In this document: positions 35,596 through 48,198 of the stretch, in pieces
Layout: every line of letters begins with the position of its first letter
How positions within the stretch are numbered: position 1 is the stretch's first letter
Assembly (NCBI RefSeq): GCF_000204055.1
Contig: NW_006768816.1
Span: forward strand, 509,991 to 573,990
Origin: Melampsora larici-populina 98AG31
Lineage: Eukaryota > Basidiomycota > Pucciniomycetes > Pucciniales > Melampsoraceae
Length of the DNA stretch: 64,000 nt
Direction of reading: 5' to 3'
Program-made: the position numbers and the translations under genes
The notes under the pieces: model-generated
Seen by the model: the letters and a program-made list of their open reading frames with translations, nothing else
Databases searched by the model: none
What the model was told of the DNA's origin: nothing

Positions 35596-37414
35596 AAGAA
35601 GAGAGATACATATGATTTTAACAATTACAATAAAAGGCACCTGTTTCAATCAATCTCAACACTTTGTGTTATTACAGTCAAAATAACAAGGAAATAAATT
35701 AATACTCCCTCAGAGTTTTATTCCAGAATACTGATAGTCTATGTAACACACAGCTATAAAATAAATTTCTCCTAATTAAAGGGGCAGAATATACCCCGCC
35801 TCTCTTGAGCTCTGGTTTCCTCCCTTCCCGTGTGGAAAGTGGAGCTTGAGAGGGAGCACCTGTTCTTTTTCTCCTGCTTATCTTTTGTGTGATATTCATC
35901 TGGGCTGTACTGACCTCTTACAACAGACCTTCCTCTGACTGTTGTATTACTATCATCCTGCTTCTTGCAGGTAAGGCGTTGACTTCTTCCGTCCAAATCT
36001 TTCCTACCACACAAGTTCATTCAGAACTCAAAGTATGTACCTGTTCTATCCACGTACATATTCAATCCGCGAGAACTCATTTCACTTTTCTAATATTGAA
36101 TGTGACTCTATGATTAGTAATTGTTCTTAGATTGGTGATGCTGTGCAATGTTGGATAAGTTTAAATAAATGCTGTGCAGTTAATCTTTAGTGATTCATTG
36201 TTATTAATAGTTTTCAATCTCATGTTCTTCTTGTACAATTGTAAAAATCGAACATCGTGAATTTGGACCTGTAATAAACCATGGTTCAGTCTGATACAGA
36301 CACTGCATATACCATAATTTATCCTCGCTCCTCTTTCTTTCTTCAACTTACTCGCACTCCTTCATGGTTTTCATTCAATTCCATCAGCACTCTTCATCAA
36401 TCTAAGTCGTTGATCTATTTCATCTTGGCATCATTCTTGCTAATTAATAATAAACTCTCTTTGATGTCAACTAATAATATCTATCCACATCTTCTTTACA
36501 TCTTATTTTCACTCGATCTTTTTCTTTTCCTTCGCGTCCAATCCTCATCTTGTATTAATTCAAACCTGGCTTCTTGAAATTGTTGTTCTATACATAGTTT
36601 TTATTTGTTTTCTCATTTTTTGAAACAACAACCCACACTAAATTATGCAGACTTTTACCAAAGTAACTAAGATTCAATCTGCTGTTTTTAAAATTAAAAA
36701 CCAATAAAGATGATAATGTCAGCATTTGAAAGTTAAGGTGTGTTTAATATTTAAAGAACTCCTGTTCACCTGATGTTTATTAATAATACTACAAAATTCA
36801 TTTTTTTTCGATTGGTCCAATAAATTATGTATTATATTGATCACTACAACGTGTTCAAATCACATCTGATGGATGTGAAACACTCGTTTTGTACGTGTGT
36901 ACATCTTGACGATTCTCACATATTGGGATGTGAAAGAGTCTTCCCTACAGCAAAAAATTGTAACACGGCTATGTAAAATTGTAGCCTCGGTCAGTCTCGC
37001 GTTGCGGTGCTCTGGATCTGAGGCGCGGTAGTGAATCAATTAATATGCGTGACATGACCTGTGCAGGGTAAGAATTCCCTGTGGAATGAGATGTGAGTCG
37101 CGGGAGTTTTTCAAGCTTCTTGATCAGGGGTTTCCAATTTTTTCAAGATCTCCCGGTTTCCATCTGACTTGATTGAACTAAAATAGTACGACAACATCTC
37201 GGAGTTCAGCCAGACTCCAACATTTCGAGTGCTCTTTACAAATGACCAACGGATGTTAAAAGCGGTCGATCACAGTCTCACAGGCTTCAATTCCCGGCAT
37301 TTTGCCGCACCGCTTTTTAGTGTGTACATAGCTCAGCATAGCCCCGGGTCATTGTCCATGATCAGATAGAAGAATCGTTATTTTTGGAATGTGAGATGGT
37401 TGACTTTTTTTGGG

Positions 37415-37424
37415 GTATATAATC
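37415..37424 (+). promoter_or_regulatory. TATA box of the secreted gene at 37568
   Basis: GTATATAATC, identical to the element at 23621-23630 of the paralog, 144 bp before the ATG. The leader again ends in ACAACATG. Confidence 0.6.
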
Positions 37425-37567
37425 CCGATGGATTCTTGGGTTTTGCATTCCAATCATCCCAGTCTTCCCAGTCTTTGTTTCATCAATCGACTAGTTATCA
37501 ACTTACTGTCTTACGCCGTATCTACATAATTTGCCTTTTGCTACTTTATATAAATTCATTTCACAAC

Positions 37568-38312
37568 ATGCAAGGCTTGATCAAAACCCTAGTGCTCTTT
37601 GCAGCTTTCACTTACAATGTATCTGCGGCCTGTAAGGATCGACTTGACCGTGACCAGTGTGAGAAGTAAGCCTATCTATCCGTTCAAAACCACGCTTTCA
37701 TTCATCTGCACTTCTTCTCATTACTTTCACGTCTCTTTTTCCGATACTGCTACTCACAGAGCACTTAAGATGTTCACCTTGGATCCTCACGGTAATTTCA
37801 ATCCTGGTAGAAATTATTGGCAGGCCTCTTGTGGAACCTGTGTGGTAAGCCCCTCGTTTGACTGTTGTCCTCTTGGATACTTCTCGATGAAAGACTTGAA
37901 GTATATTGATTTGTTGACATTGTTTTGAACATTGATCTCCTGGGATCTCATCCAATAGGTTTACATCGAGGCTGAGGGTACCAGTAACATCAAAAGGTAA
38001 GCAATTAACGACCTACCTATAGTGATAATTCAAACATACTCTTTGCATTTGTCTTACAAGATTTGTTACCCATAGTTCTGGCGAGGGCATGAGCAACACC
38101 TTGACACAGATTTTGAATGCTGAAGTGAATGCATGCAATCCATTGATGGTATGTATCATTCTTTCTGAAAAGATTATGTTGGAAAATTTGGACTGATCTT
38201 TTCCATCATACAGGGTAAACAAGTCACGATTGTCAACCCATTACTCTTCGGATCTAGTTACGTGCCAGCAACGCTTACGGCCAAAATGGGAGACTCTCCG
38301 GTTTGTCAATGA
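37568..38312 (+). CDS. Cysteine-containing secreted protein, single-module paralog of 23756-25125 (130 aa)
   Basis: Five exons: 37568-37665, 37760-37844, 37959-37996, 38076-38148 and 38214-38312, total 393 nt. The signal peptide QGLIKTLVLFAAFTYNVSA is almost the same as in the two-module paralog, followed by ACKDRLDRDQCEK. Exon 2 ends SCGTC, exon 3 encodes VYIEAEGTSNI, exon 4 SGEGMSNTLTQIL...ACNPLM and exon 5 ends SPVCQ. Exon lengths 85 and 38 nt are the same as in the paralog and exon 4 differs by one codon (73 against 70 nt), although the mature sequences have diverged strongly. Secretion is inferred from the leader; function unknown. Confidence 0.85.
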
Positions 38313-39252
38313 GGATCTGAAGTGTTTGTTTCAGTTTAGTTTGAGATGGTTGGAATTGTTTTTTCAACTAGATTTATGCATATGACTACTTTTCCATTAT
38401 TTTGTGCTTTTACATTCCGTGCTGTGATATGAACCCACTGTGATCAGAAATCTATGAACAATCAGCTTATTGAATGATTTGAAGTTTTATGATGATGAGT
38501 CCAACCCACAAAGTGTTTCATTTTTGCCACTCAAAGAACACTGAAGAAAGTGAACGCGAGATTAACAAATCTAAGGCTGAGGTACAAGTATATACCAAGA
38601 GCATTTGTCTCGATTTCACACCATCGTGAAAGATTTCGGATCTTGACCTCATCGCAGCTGACAGGTGAGCTGAAGCATGATCAGAGTGAGCCAGGGAGTT
38701 ATCCAGAAAGTAGAAGTCAGTTACAACTTAACACACTACTCCAATCCAAAATTATGTTCACGATCTCATTTCCATGTTTGTCTTGCAATGCACTCCAACC
38801 ATTGCCAGGTATGTTTTGAGTCAGAAAAAACGTCGGAAACAGAAACACTTCTGGATATCTTGCTGATTGTGGACAACAAGTTTTCATGATCAAAATTTCA
38901 AGAAGGTAATTCTGAACATTTACATTTGCGTTCCATTTGACTCAGGTATCCGCTATATAGCGCAGATAGGCACAGATATATCTCAAGTTTTTCTTCGAGG
39001 GCGCGGCGAAGAAAGTTTTCTGAAATGTAGTTTTCAAAACAGTAGATTTGATAAGTGTAAAAATCACGTGATCGACCCGATTGTACACGAATAAAATATT
39101 TTTTTTTCAATCGAGATCTGAAACAGTTGAGAACTTGAGAGTGAGAACATTTTGTTGGCATCGAGTTTGAAAGTTTTCAAAAAGAACTTCAAGAAAAGAC
39201 AAATCAAACTTATCATACCATTACCATTACCAATACCATCATCCAATTCAAA
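38313..39252. other. Intergenic region
   Basis: Between the secreted paralog and mitochondrial EF-Tu. No supported coding region; it probably holds the EF-Tu promoter at its right end. Confidence 0.5.
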
Positions 39253-40965
39253 ATGAATACCAACTTATTCTTAAATTCAAAACTTATCAATCGAAACCTT
39301 ACCAAACCCATCTCAAGGACTAGAACGTTCACTTCATTAACCAAACCTCAAGGTAAAGGAATTGATTAATCTGATTCATAATCTATATTTATTAATCTGA
39401 CGATCTGATTCGATTTTGTTGATTTTCTTATTAGCTTATCATTCTCAATGTTTTGTATCAAGACAATCGATTCAAATCCCATCAAATCATTCAAAATTTA
39501 ACATTTTATCATCTCATTCAACGGGTAGGTAAGTTTAATTACCATTCAAATCAAATCAAACTTTCTTTTAACACTTTATCTTTTTTGATTTCAGGAATTC
39601 GAAATTATGCAGCTGAAGCCTCTAAAAAGTTTACCAGGTCTAAACCTCATATGAACATGTAAGCGAACCTTTTCAAAGTAAGAACCAAAGTACAAAACAA
39701 AACTGATCCTGTTGAATTTTTCTACAGTGGTACGATTGGACATGTAGATCATGGAAAAACGACATTAACTGCTGCTATTACAAAATCACTTGCAGCTGCA
39801 AATTCAAATAACAAGTTTTTAGATTATTCTCAAATTGATAAAGCACCAGAAGAAAAAGCTAGAGGGATTACGATCTCAACTGCACATGTAGAATATGAAA
39901 CTGAGTATGACCTCTACATTCCTCTACCTTTTTCTCACAATCATCTTAAAACTAACTGTGGCTTTTCTTTCTTTCTTTAGGAATCGTCATTATGCACACG
40001 TCGATTGTCCTGGACACGCAGATTACATCAAAAACATGATCACAGGTGCAGCACAAATGGATGGAGCGATCTTATTAGTCTCAGCCACAGATGGACAGAT
40101 GCCACAGACAAGAGAACATTTATTATTAGCACGACAGATGGGAATTCAAAAATTAGTAGTTTATGTGAATAAAGTAGATCAAATCGATGATCCAGAGATG
40201 TTAGAATTAGTTGAGATGGAAATGAGAGATTTATTAAGTAGTTATGGATTTGATGGAGAAGTCACACCGATCATCAAAGGTTCAGCTCTCTGTGCACTTG
40301 AAGATAAGAATCCGGAAATCGGAATCAATAGTATTAAAGAATTAATGAAAGCTACAGATGATTGGTTAGATCAACCTATTCGAGATTTAGATAAACCATT
40401 CTTAATGCCAGTTGAAGATGTCTTTTCGATTCCTGGGCGTGGAACTGTAGTAACTGGTCGAGTTGAAAGAGGAACTGTGATGAAAGGAACCGAATTAGAA
40501 TTATTAGGTTTAGGTATGAATCAAAAAGTGACTTTAACCGGGATTGAAATGTTTAAAAAAGAATTAGAAAGAGGTGAAGCTGGTGATAATATGGGAGCCC
40601 TTTTAAGAGGATTAAAACGAGAACAAATCAAACGAGGCATGGTTTTAGCTTATCCAGGTTCGATCAAACCCGTCAAGAAATTCTTGGCAAGTATTTACGT
40701 CTTAACTAAAGATGAAGGTGGTCGATACACACCTTTTATGAATAACTATCGACCTCAATTGTTTTTGAGAACTAGTGATGTGACCGTCAGTTTAACCTTT
40801 CCAGAAGAAGTTAGTAATCGACATGAAAAACAAGTCTTCCCAGGTGAGAATGTAGAAATGATTGGTGAATTGGTTCATGAAGTGGCCATTGAACTTGGTA
40901 GTCGATTTACAATTAGAGAAGGTGGTAAAACTGTTGGAACTGGTTTGGTTTCTAGAATCTTTTAA
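39253..40965 (+). CDS. TUF1: Mitochondrial translation elongation factor Tu
   Basis: GTPase that brings aminoacyl-tRNA to the mitochondrial ribosome. Exons 39253-39352, 39435-39524, 39595-39658, 39728-39904 and 39981-40965 total 1416 nt, 471 residues. A presequence of about 75 residues, rich in Ser, Thr, Lys and Arg, precedes the body. Nucleotide-binding motifs are complete: [13 protein letters not shown] (P-loop), RGITIST (switch I), VDCPGHADY (switch II), VNKVDQIDD and GSALCALE. Domains 2 and 3 follow ([13 protein letters not shown], ending GLVSRIF). Three of the four introns fall in the presequence and switch I region, leaving a 985-nt last exon. Confidence 0.97.
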
Positions 40966-42949
40966 TCGTCAAACATACTAGGATTTTTGCTTTGTTTTTG
41001 ATATTTCGAATGATTAAAAAAATTTCAACTATAAAAGATTGATTTGTTTTGATTGATTGATTGCTTGGTTGACACAGATTTGAATAATATGAGATTATTC
41101 AAAGGTATACTATTGATTTTTTTGACAGTTGAGCAAAATTTTGAATGAAGCCTAAAAAAGGCCTCAAATGATTGTCAAGACTCTTGATCTTATCAATTCA
41201 TCTCTTCTCTTTTGATTTCTCGCCATTTAAAACCTCCTCAATCCTTTCCTTTGTTAAAGGTTTTATTCATCTCTATTCTTTTCCGCATCCTTACAAAGTT
41301 TTGAGAAGTTTTGATACAAAACTCAAATTGGATTTTTGTTTGTTTCATTGGATCTTGATCTTTTGTTTGACAAACAAGATTAGATTGAGTTGCAAAAGTT
41401 GTTGACTTACCCATCCATCACCCATCCTCCTATAGCTCTATGCTATGGTCACAGACCATAACATCTAGTATGAAGTGAAAGAAAGATAGATCTGAATCAA
41501 CAGAAACAATATTGGTGTATTTTCTAATATTGATTTTCTAGAAGTAGTTAAAAAGGGGAAAAAGTGAGTGATTGTAAAAAACTTGCACTATGAGAACTGG
41601 CTTTGCTCAACTCCTTGGGGGCACTGTCATTGCTGCCTTGACTTATTGCACATCAGGTAGAGTAGCTGGTGGGCCATGATTTTGCTGTTTGACCTCTAAG
41701 CCTCACTTGTTCCCTTATGTTCATACTAATACCAACTTTAAATACATAAAAAAGAAGATCAGGGCCAAAGGCAATCATCATGTACAGCTGTTTGTAGAAT
41801 TGATGACTTTGTAAAAAGATAAAATGCTTGAGTTTTCCAAACAACCCTCTGATTCAATCCAAAACCTTGAGTTTTTCTGGAAAGTGAGGTTATCAGAAAA
41901 TGATCCAGCTTTTTTCATTTATTTTATCTTCTGAATTTGATTGTATCAATCAATCAATATCAACAATCACAATCAAACTTGATTCCTCTTGCCTTGATCT
42001 CAAGCATGATTTGTAGCTCATTTTTGATAATGATCCTCATGTTGTATGGCTACTCTCTTCTCAATTAAATTTTGGCCAATTGATGCAATTTATTTGATTG
42101 ATCTTGCTGGCTCTTCTCTTTTGAATGACTTTAAAATTGTACCATCTACAAGAGATTTGTCCATTTAACCTCTTTCCACAAGTTCAAACAAATTTCTTTG
42201 CTGTATTGTTTGAATCCAAGTGAATATCAAAAAATCGATTTGATGCATTTGAAGTGACTGAACCATACAAAACCTGAGTTGAATCCATTGTCAACCAAAC
42301 TTCATCCAAGTTGAGAGATGCATCAGATTTGATGCTGCTCAGAAGTGCAATGTGGGATTTCTGGATGATCTCAAAGAGGGTATGAGTCTGGTTCTTTGTC
42401 ATGGATTAGGCCATCAAATTGAGCTCCATCAGCTACTGATGATCTCCTTATCCCAAACCCTTTGATTGAAAAACCATGATTCATTATGATCAAGTGAACT
42501 CTAGATTCAAAATCATGGTATGACCAAATCAGACATCAATCTTTGATGATTGACCTCTTCCTTCAATTCTTTTTGAATCAGTTCTTCTTTTATCCAGTAC
42601 TTTCTTCATCCCCAAAACCTCAAACTCTTTCCAAAAACATTACAAGTTCCACATTCCAAACCCCACTCTTCCCTAAACAAACTAACAAACTTTTTCCAGA
42701 AAGCTTGGGTTTTTATTTATACTATGTAATCCAGTCATCTTTCAATCTCTATCATTCATCTACCTTCTGAACCAAAAGTAAATCTTTCTCCATTACTAAG
42801 CAGAAAGATGGAAAATTACTTGGCTCATGATGGAGAACATTTCATGTAATGAATTAGTTTTTTTTGATGTCTTGGGAAACTCAAGGACTTAGAAGATAAA
42901 GTAGTGATCATTAAATTCATTCCTTTTTAATTCTATTCAAGTCAAAAAA
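40966..42949. other. Intergenic region
   Basis: About 2 kb between convergent genes. At about 41590 a 27-codon frame (MRTGFAQLLGGTVIAALTYC...) looks like a signal-peptide exon with a GTAGAG donor, but no following exon was found. Nothing else supported. Confidence 0.4.
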
Positions 42950-44543
42950 TTATACACGATCTTGAGATTTAGATTTAGAAGCAAATGATCTATTAAAGTT
43001 TAACATCAAATTTAAATCATCTACCCATCCATCACCAGGAGACAAAAGTCGAATGGGATCCAACGATTTTCGTACAATGATAGATTGACCTGGATGTAAA
43101 GTTTGAGTCGAGATCCCATCCAGAGCAAGCTCAGCAGATGCACGAGCCTCCGAGTCCAACTGATCCATCCCAGAAGATCATACATTAAGATTATAATCTG
43201 ATGGATTGAAAGGTGAGTTCAAAAAGAATGACTTACTGTTAGTTCGACTGTCACATCTGCTGGTACTACTAATGGTCTAAAACTAAGACTACGAGGACAG
43301 ATAGGAGTAATAAGTAATGCAGCAACAGCAGGATGAACGATCGGACCACCAGCAGAACAAGAGTAAGCAGTTGAACCAGTAGGAGTAGCCACCACTAATC
43401 CATCAGCCACGACGGTTGTAAGGAATTGACCATCGATCGTAATATGGATGGGTGTCATATGAGGATGTTGACTTCTATGAAGACTGATCTCGTTGACTGC
43501 GCTTAATGGAACTGCTTTAAAACCAAATCAAAAGGAAAAAAATTAGTTAAAGACTTGAAAATGATAGAGCAATAGAATAGTTTACCTTGGTTTGTTTCTT
43601 CGTTTGGGTTGGGAGGTTTGGCATTGGATTCAGATTGATGGTTAAGATCTGATTTCATTAAACAACTAAGCCTCATCCTTTCTTCTCTTTTAACTTTTCC
43701 ATCCAATACACTCCTAAGCACATCTTCAAATCCTTCAACAGCTACGAAATCAAAAAAAAAGTCAATCGATTTCTTAAAAAGAAGATTTAGAAGAATAAGA
43801 TTCATGAGACGATCACTCACGAAAAGGTAATAAGAAACCAATAGTTCCAAGATTAAAACCTAAGATATCTGGACAACTAAAGTTTTTAAAAAGAGAAGCT
43901 ACATGTAAAACTGTACCATCACCACCTAGAGCGATGATTAAATCGATCAAGTTGGAATGGTTTGAAGGATTGAACCTTTGAAACCTTTGATCATTTTCTT
44001 CAATTAAAACTTCAATTTCAGGTGAATGTTTTTGAAAAAATCTATCCTGATGGGTTTAGATATAATGTATATAAAAGTATATATTGATCAAGATCATCAT
44101 TTTTTAATGGTGGTTTTTGAATGATTTATATGGTAAGATCAAGAGATACATACGAATAAACGGTTTCTAGAACTGATGTGACTCTTGGATCATTTTGTTT
44201 TTTGACTATTAAAACTTTTTGAATTTTTTTATGTAAAGGTGGAGTTGAAAACCTTTTGATGGATGATGGAGTTCTAGAAAAAAGTCAAAAAGTCAAAATC
44301 AAGTTAGTAAGATAAATGAGTTGAAACTTTGAGATTGAGAATCACATACATTGGACCGAGTTGATGATGATGATGATGAGTTTGGTTTGAAGTAAGAGTA
44401 TGAAATGATATTGGATTGGTTTTGAGTGTATTGAATGAACAGAAAGGTGAAGTGGTATGATTGAATGAATGATGAAAGGTATTGAAGAGAACTCTTTGAA
44501 TGGTCTTCATGGTCTTCAATGATGAAAAATTACAAATCATCAT
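42950..44543 (-). CDS. POS5: ATP-NAD(H) kinase, probably mitochondrial (POS5-like)
   Basis: Phosphorylates NAD(H) to NADP(H). Exons 44543-44350, 44273-44150, 44046-43821, 43741-43586, 43514-43237 and 43159-42950 total 1188 nt, 395 residues. The hallmark GGDGT motif lies in [17 protein letters not shown], followed by [40 protein letters not shown] and the C-terminal [10 protein letters not shown]. The first 60 residues lack acids and are rich in Ser, Thr, His and Lys, like a mitochondrial presequence, which suggests the POS5 group; this is an inference. Translation may start at the second in-frame Met (MKTIQRVLF) rather than the first. The gene is divergent from TOM70. Confidence 0.9.
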
Positions 44544-44783
44544 GGTTCAAGTGTTGATCAGATTGAAATGTTACAAGTCAGATAGTGTATATGTAAACCC
44601 ATCCTAATCCAATCACAAACCCATGAAAACCATTGATTAAACTTTAAAAAAAACATCAATCCAACCGATCACACCCTTCCAGACTCAAGACTCACACTCA
44701 GACTCAGTTCAACCCCTGAAGTTCGAGACTCAAGAATCTTGATACTTCAACTTCACTCTTTCTTTCAAAAAATATCAAGATCC
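44544..44783. promoter_or_regulatory. Divergent promoter shared by NAD kinase and TOM70
   Basis: Only 240 bp separate the two start codons, which point away from each other. The TOM70 side has a CT/CA-rich leader with ACTCAGACTCAG-type repeats. No specific factor site was identified. Confidence 0.55.
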
Positions 44784-47362
44784 ATGGCCAACAATCAAAA
44801 CTCACCAATACCACTCCCAACAAGAGTCGGTAACCTAATCCAAACCCATCGTAAAACTTTACTAATCTCAATCACTATAGCAATAGCACTTGCAGCTGGT
44901 ACAATTTATTTTGGATCGTCTTCTTCCAACAACACAACCACCACCCCAACCACAACAACAAATGAAAAAGAAAAGAAAAAGAAAAAAGAAGGAAAGAAAT
45001 CAAAAAAGAAAACCAAAAAATCATCAGCTCCTTCTACACCTACTCTTGATTCAAATTCAAATTCAAACCAAAACCAAAACCAAAACCAAACTGAAAAAAT
45101 CATCAATTCTAAAGAAGATTCAAGTGATACTGAAATAGGTAAATACTCAGAGAATCTTTTCAAAAACCAAACTCTTCTGATCAACTGTTTTTCTGAAATT
45201 CTTATTAATAGATCCATTAACATTAACCAAAACTCAAATCGAATCATTACCTAAATCAAAACGAGAAAGTTATGCATTCGAATTAAAAACCAAAGGAAAT
45301 AAATCATATCAATCAAGAGAGTTTGAAGAAGCGATTAAATGTTATACCAAAGCTATCGAATGTGAAGAGAAAGCTGTTTATTATAGTAATCGAGCTGCTT
45401 GTAAGTCTTTCAATTCAATCCAATCCAATCCAATCCGATCATCTTAAATAAAGTATTAATCATTGAGAGAGGGTTTTTTCTTTTGTTTCGCTTCTTTCGA
45501 TAGGTTTTACTCATTTGAACGATTCAGAATCGGTTATTAAAGATTGTACAGATGCACTTAGACTAGACAAGAATTATATAAAAGCATTGAATAGAAGAGC
45601 AGCAGCACGAGAGCTATTAGGAGGTGAAGAAAACTTATTATTATCACTTTATGGTAAGTGTGAGACGTGTTTTCAACCAGAATCCTTCATCTCGATTTTC
45701 GATTTCGGGATGATGAATTGATTGATTTTTTTCTGTTTTGCCTTTTTGAACCTCTTAGATTTCACGGCTTGTGTGATTTTAGATGAATTTAAAACTGATA
45801 CAAAAGGTGTGGCTGCTGATCGAGTGATGAAACGGTATGCTAGTGAAAGAGCTAAACAACTTATTAAGGTCTGTCTGCATTGGTTTTGAAGCTCAGGAAT
45901 GGGTTCACTTTTAACTCAAGTGATGAGGTTTTGATCTTGATATCATCTTTTTCAATGATACTTATGATATGTTGATAGGAACGAGGACCGAGATTACCAT
46001 CAGCAATGATCATCCGAGCCTACCTAAACGCATTCCGACCTAGTACGTCTATCCGAACTGTTTTCTTTTCGTATCTAATTTGGTATTTGTTAAATTTGGT
46101 TTTTAATTTATTGATTTTTATTTTCAGAACCGAAACCTGAATTACCAGAAGAACCCAATCAAGGAGACCGAACACTAGATCTAGCTTATGATGCACTAGA
46201 AGCCTACAAGTATGAACACGCATGTAGTTTGTTTATGGAAGCAGTAGAACAAGTGCCCAGTACCGAACATCTTCGAGCGAATGCATACATGATGAAAGCT
46301 ACCTTCTTATTCTTGATGGGACAATCAGCCTTAGCCTTAGAAACGTTTAATGAAGCTTTAGTACATGAACCGGGATTGATTCAAGCATGGGTTCGAAAAG
46401 CAAGTGTGGATGTGGAATTGGGTTCATTGGAAAGAGCTATGGAAGATTTTCAAGTAGCTTTATCGATTAATGAATCAGAAGCCGATATTTATTATCATCG
46501 AGCACAAGTTTATAATGTTACAGAACAACATCATTTAGCGATTTCGGATTATGAGAAATCTATCGAACTGGATCCTACGTTTATCTTTAGTCATGTTCAA
46601 TTAGCTGTAGCGATTTATAAAACTGGTGATGTGAAACGATCGATGGAAATGTTTGAAGGTTATCTTAAATCTCATGAGAACGTACCGGAAGTTCATAATT
46701 ATTTTGGTGAACTTTTATTTGCTGAAAGAAGGTTTGATGAAGCTATGAAACAATTTGATTTATCTATTGAATTAGATCAACAAAGGTAAATTCTACAAAA
46801 AAGAAGTGAAATGAATTGAAATACTAATCAAAGATGATTTTCTTGATTGATTGATTGATATAGACCAGGACCGAGAAACGTACATCCATTAGTCAACAAA
46901 GCCATGGTCTATGCCACTTCATCATCCAACATAGAAAAAGCCATTGAATTATGTCAAGAAGCCTTAAAGATCGATTCAAGATGTGATGCAGCTATTCAAC
47001 AGATTGCTCAATTCAAATTACAAACTTCACAGATGAAAGAAGCAGCTGAATGGTTTGGAAAAGGTGTAGAAGTGGCTATGACGGAAATGGGTTTGAATCA
47101 GTTTTTACAATTCGAGGCGGCTGCTAAGGCTCAACAAGCTTTTGTTAGTGAATATCCTGAGGTAGGTTTTTGATTTGATGAATCATTGGAGGTTTTTTGG
47201 GGCGGTTTGCTGATTTTTTTTGGGTTTTTTTGGTTTGGTCGATGTGATACGGGATACGACGGCAATGATAATGATGGGGTTCTTTTGATTTGATTTTCAT
47301 TTTTGTATATTCTTATTTTGTTGTTTTTTCTTAAATAGCATGCTGCTCGATTTGGTTTATAA
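44784..47362 (+). CDS. TOM70: Mitochondrial import receptor TOM70
   Basis: Outer-membrane receptor that takes hydrophobic precursors and chaperones to the TOM pore. Eight exons: 44784-45138, 45212-45400, 45504-45653, 45759-45868, 45979-46042, 46128-46785, 46864-47161 and 47339-47362; 615 residues. The start at 44784 (TCCATGGCC) fits better than an upstream in-frame Met at 44739. One N-terminal membrane helix (LLISITIAIALAAGTIYF) is followed by a Thr/Asn and Lys-rich low-complexity linker and then TPR arrays: KGNKSYQSREFEEAIKCYTK, YSNRAACFTHLNDSESVIKD, YYHRAQVYNVTEQHHLAI and others, ending HAARFGL. The order (anchor, linker, about 10 TPRs) is that of TOM70. The last exon encodes only seven residues. 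Confidence 0.95.
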
Positions 47363-48198
47363 ATTTCAAAACTACCCAACCAAACCAAACCAAACCAAAA
47401 AAAAAGGAAACCAAAATGGGAATAGATATAACATGATTTATAAAAAATGTGGTTTTTTTTTATCTGATCGATTTATATTGATAAAAATTTAATTATTTAA
47501 CTGAAAACAAATGATTGAGAGTATGAATGAAGAGGGAGAGAGAGGTTTTGGAATGTTTTGAAGGAAGAACTTGGACTTATTAGAATTGAATCAGAAACTT
47601 AAGGTTTCCAGTTCGTTGATCTTTAGCTATCTTTAGTATGGTATCTTTTTTTGGCACTACAGTAATGTTGTGGAATTTTCCATGGGTTTCATTCGATTTG
47701 AATCCTTGACAGGGTGAGGATCTGAGTACGCCTTATAGGAACATTCCGAGGGAGGTCCTGTGAGAATACTTTGTTTAGTGATACCTGATAGGCAGATCAC
47801 ACTTTCTATGGCGTCACTTAAAAGTTAAAGCTGAGTGAAGTGTGGTGACCGTGTATGAGTGTATGCAGGATCGGGGCCAATGCTGATCGATGATTTGATT
47901 TTTGGTGACCAACTGATCTTGATTCTCAAACCATTCTTTTGGTTTTCAGCTAGCTCCGATACAAAAGGACAGATTCATTAAGACAGGTTCAAACTATCAG
48001 ATCGCTTTCATCATTCTTCAAGCACTCAGCATTTAAACAAGTATCATTCAAGTGAGTTTTTTGATTTGACGAGTTTGTAACATAAAGAAGGACGGATTTT
48101 CATCGATGAATCCTATTATCATCTTTTCTTTTGTTTACCAAACTTGATCGATCTTCAATCTTCACTTTAGACGTTCTTTTTGAGGAAGAAAAGAGAAA
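47363..48198. other. Intergenic region, promoter side of ESS1
   Basis: No gene seen. CT-rich leader sequence immediately precedes the ESS1 start; no clear TATA box. Confidence 0.5.

Larger units (their letters stand above)
33891..37414. other. Repeat-rich intergenic region
   Basis: No supported gene. A promoter-like stretch (TTTATAAAAGG at about 34744, CT-rich leader, TTACAACATG at 34834-34843) resembles the leaders of the two secreted paralogs but is followed by a stop after three codons. A 25-bp direct repeat at 34846-34870 and 35571-35595 brackets about 700 bp that contains a GC palindrome at 35355. The frames at 35700-36600 show no protein-like features. Confidence 0.45.

Noticed and set aside
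36281..36577. 98-residue plus-strand frame rich in Leu, Phe and Ser
   Set aside because: Composition follows the local T/C bias; no motif or gene context.
41590..41673. Short signal-peptide-like exon MRTGFAQLLGGTVIAALTYC
   Set aside because: No downstream exon with matching phase and no promoter signal found; could be chance.
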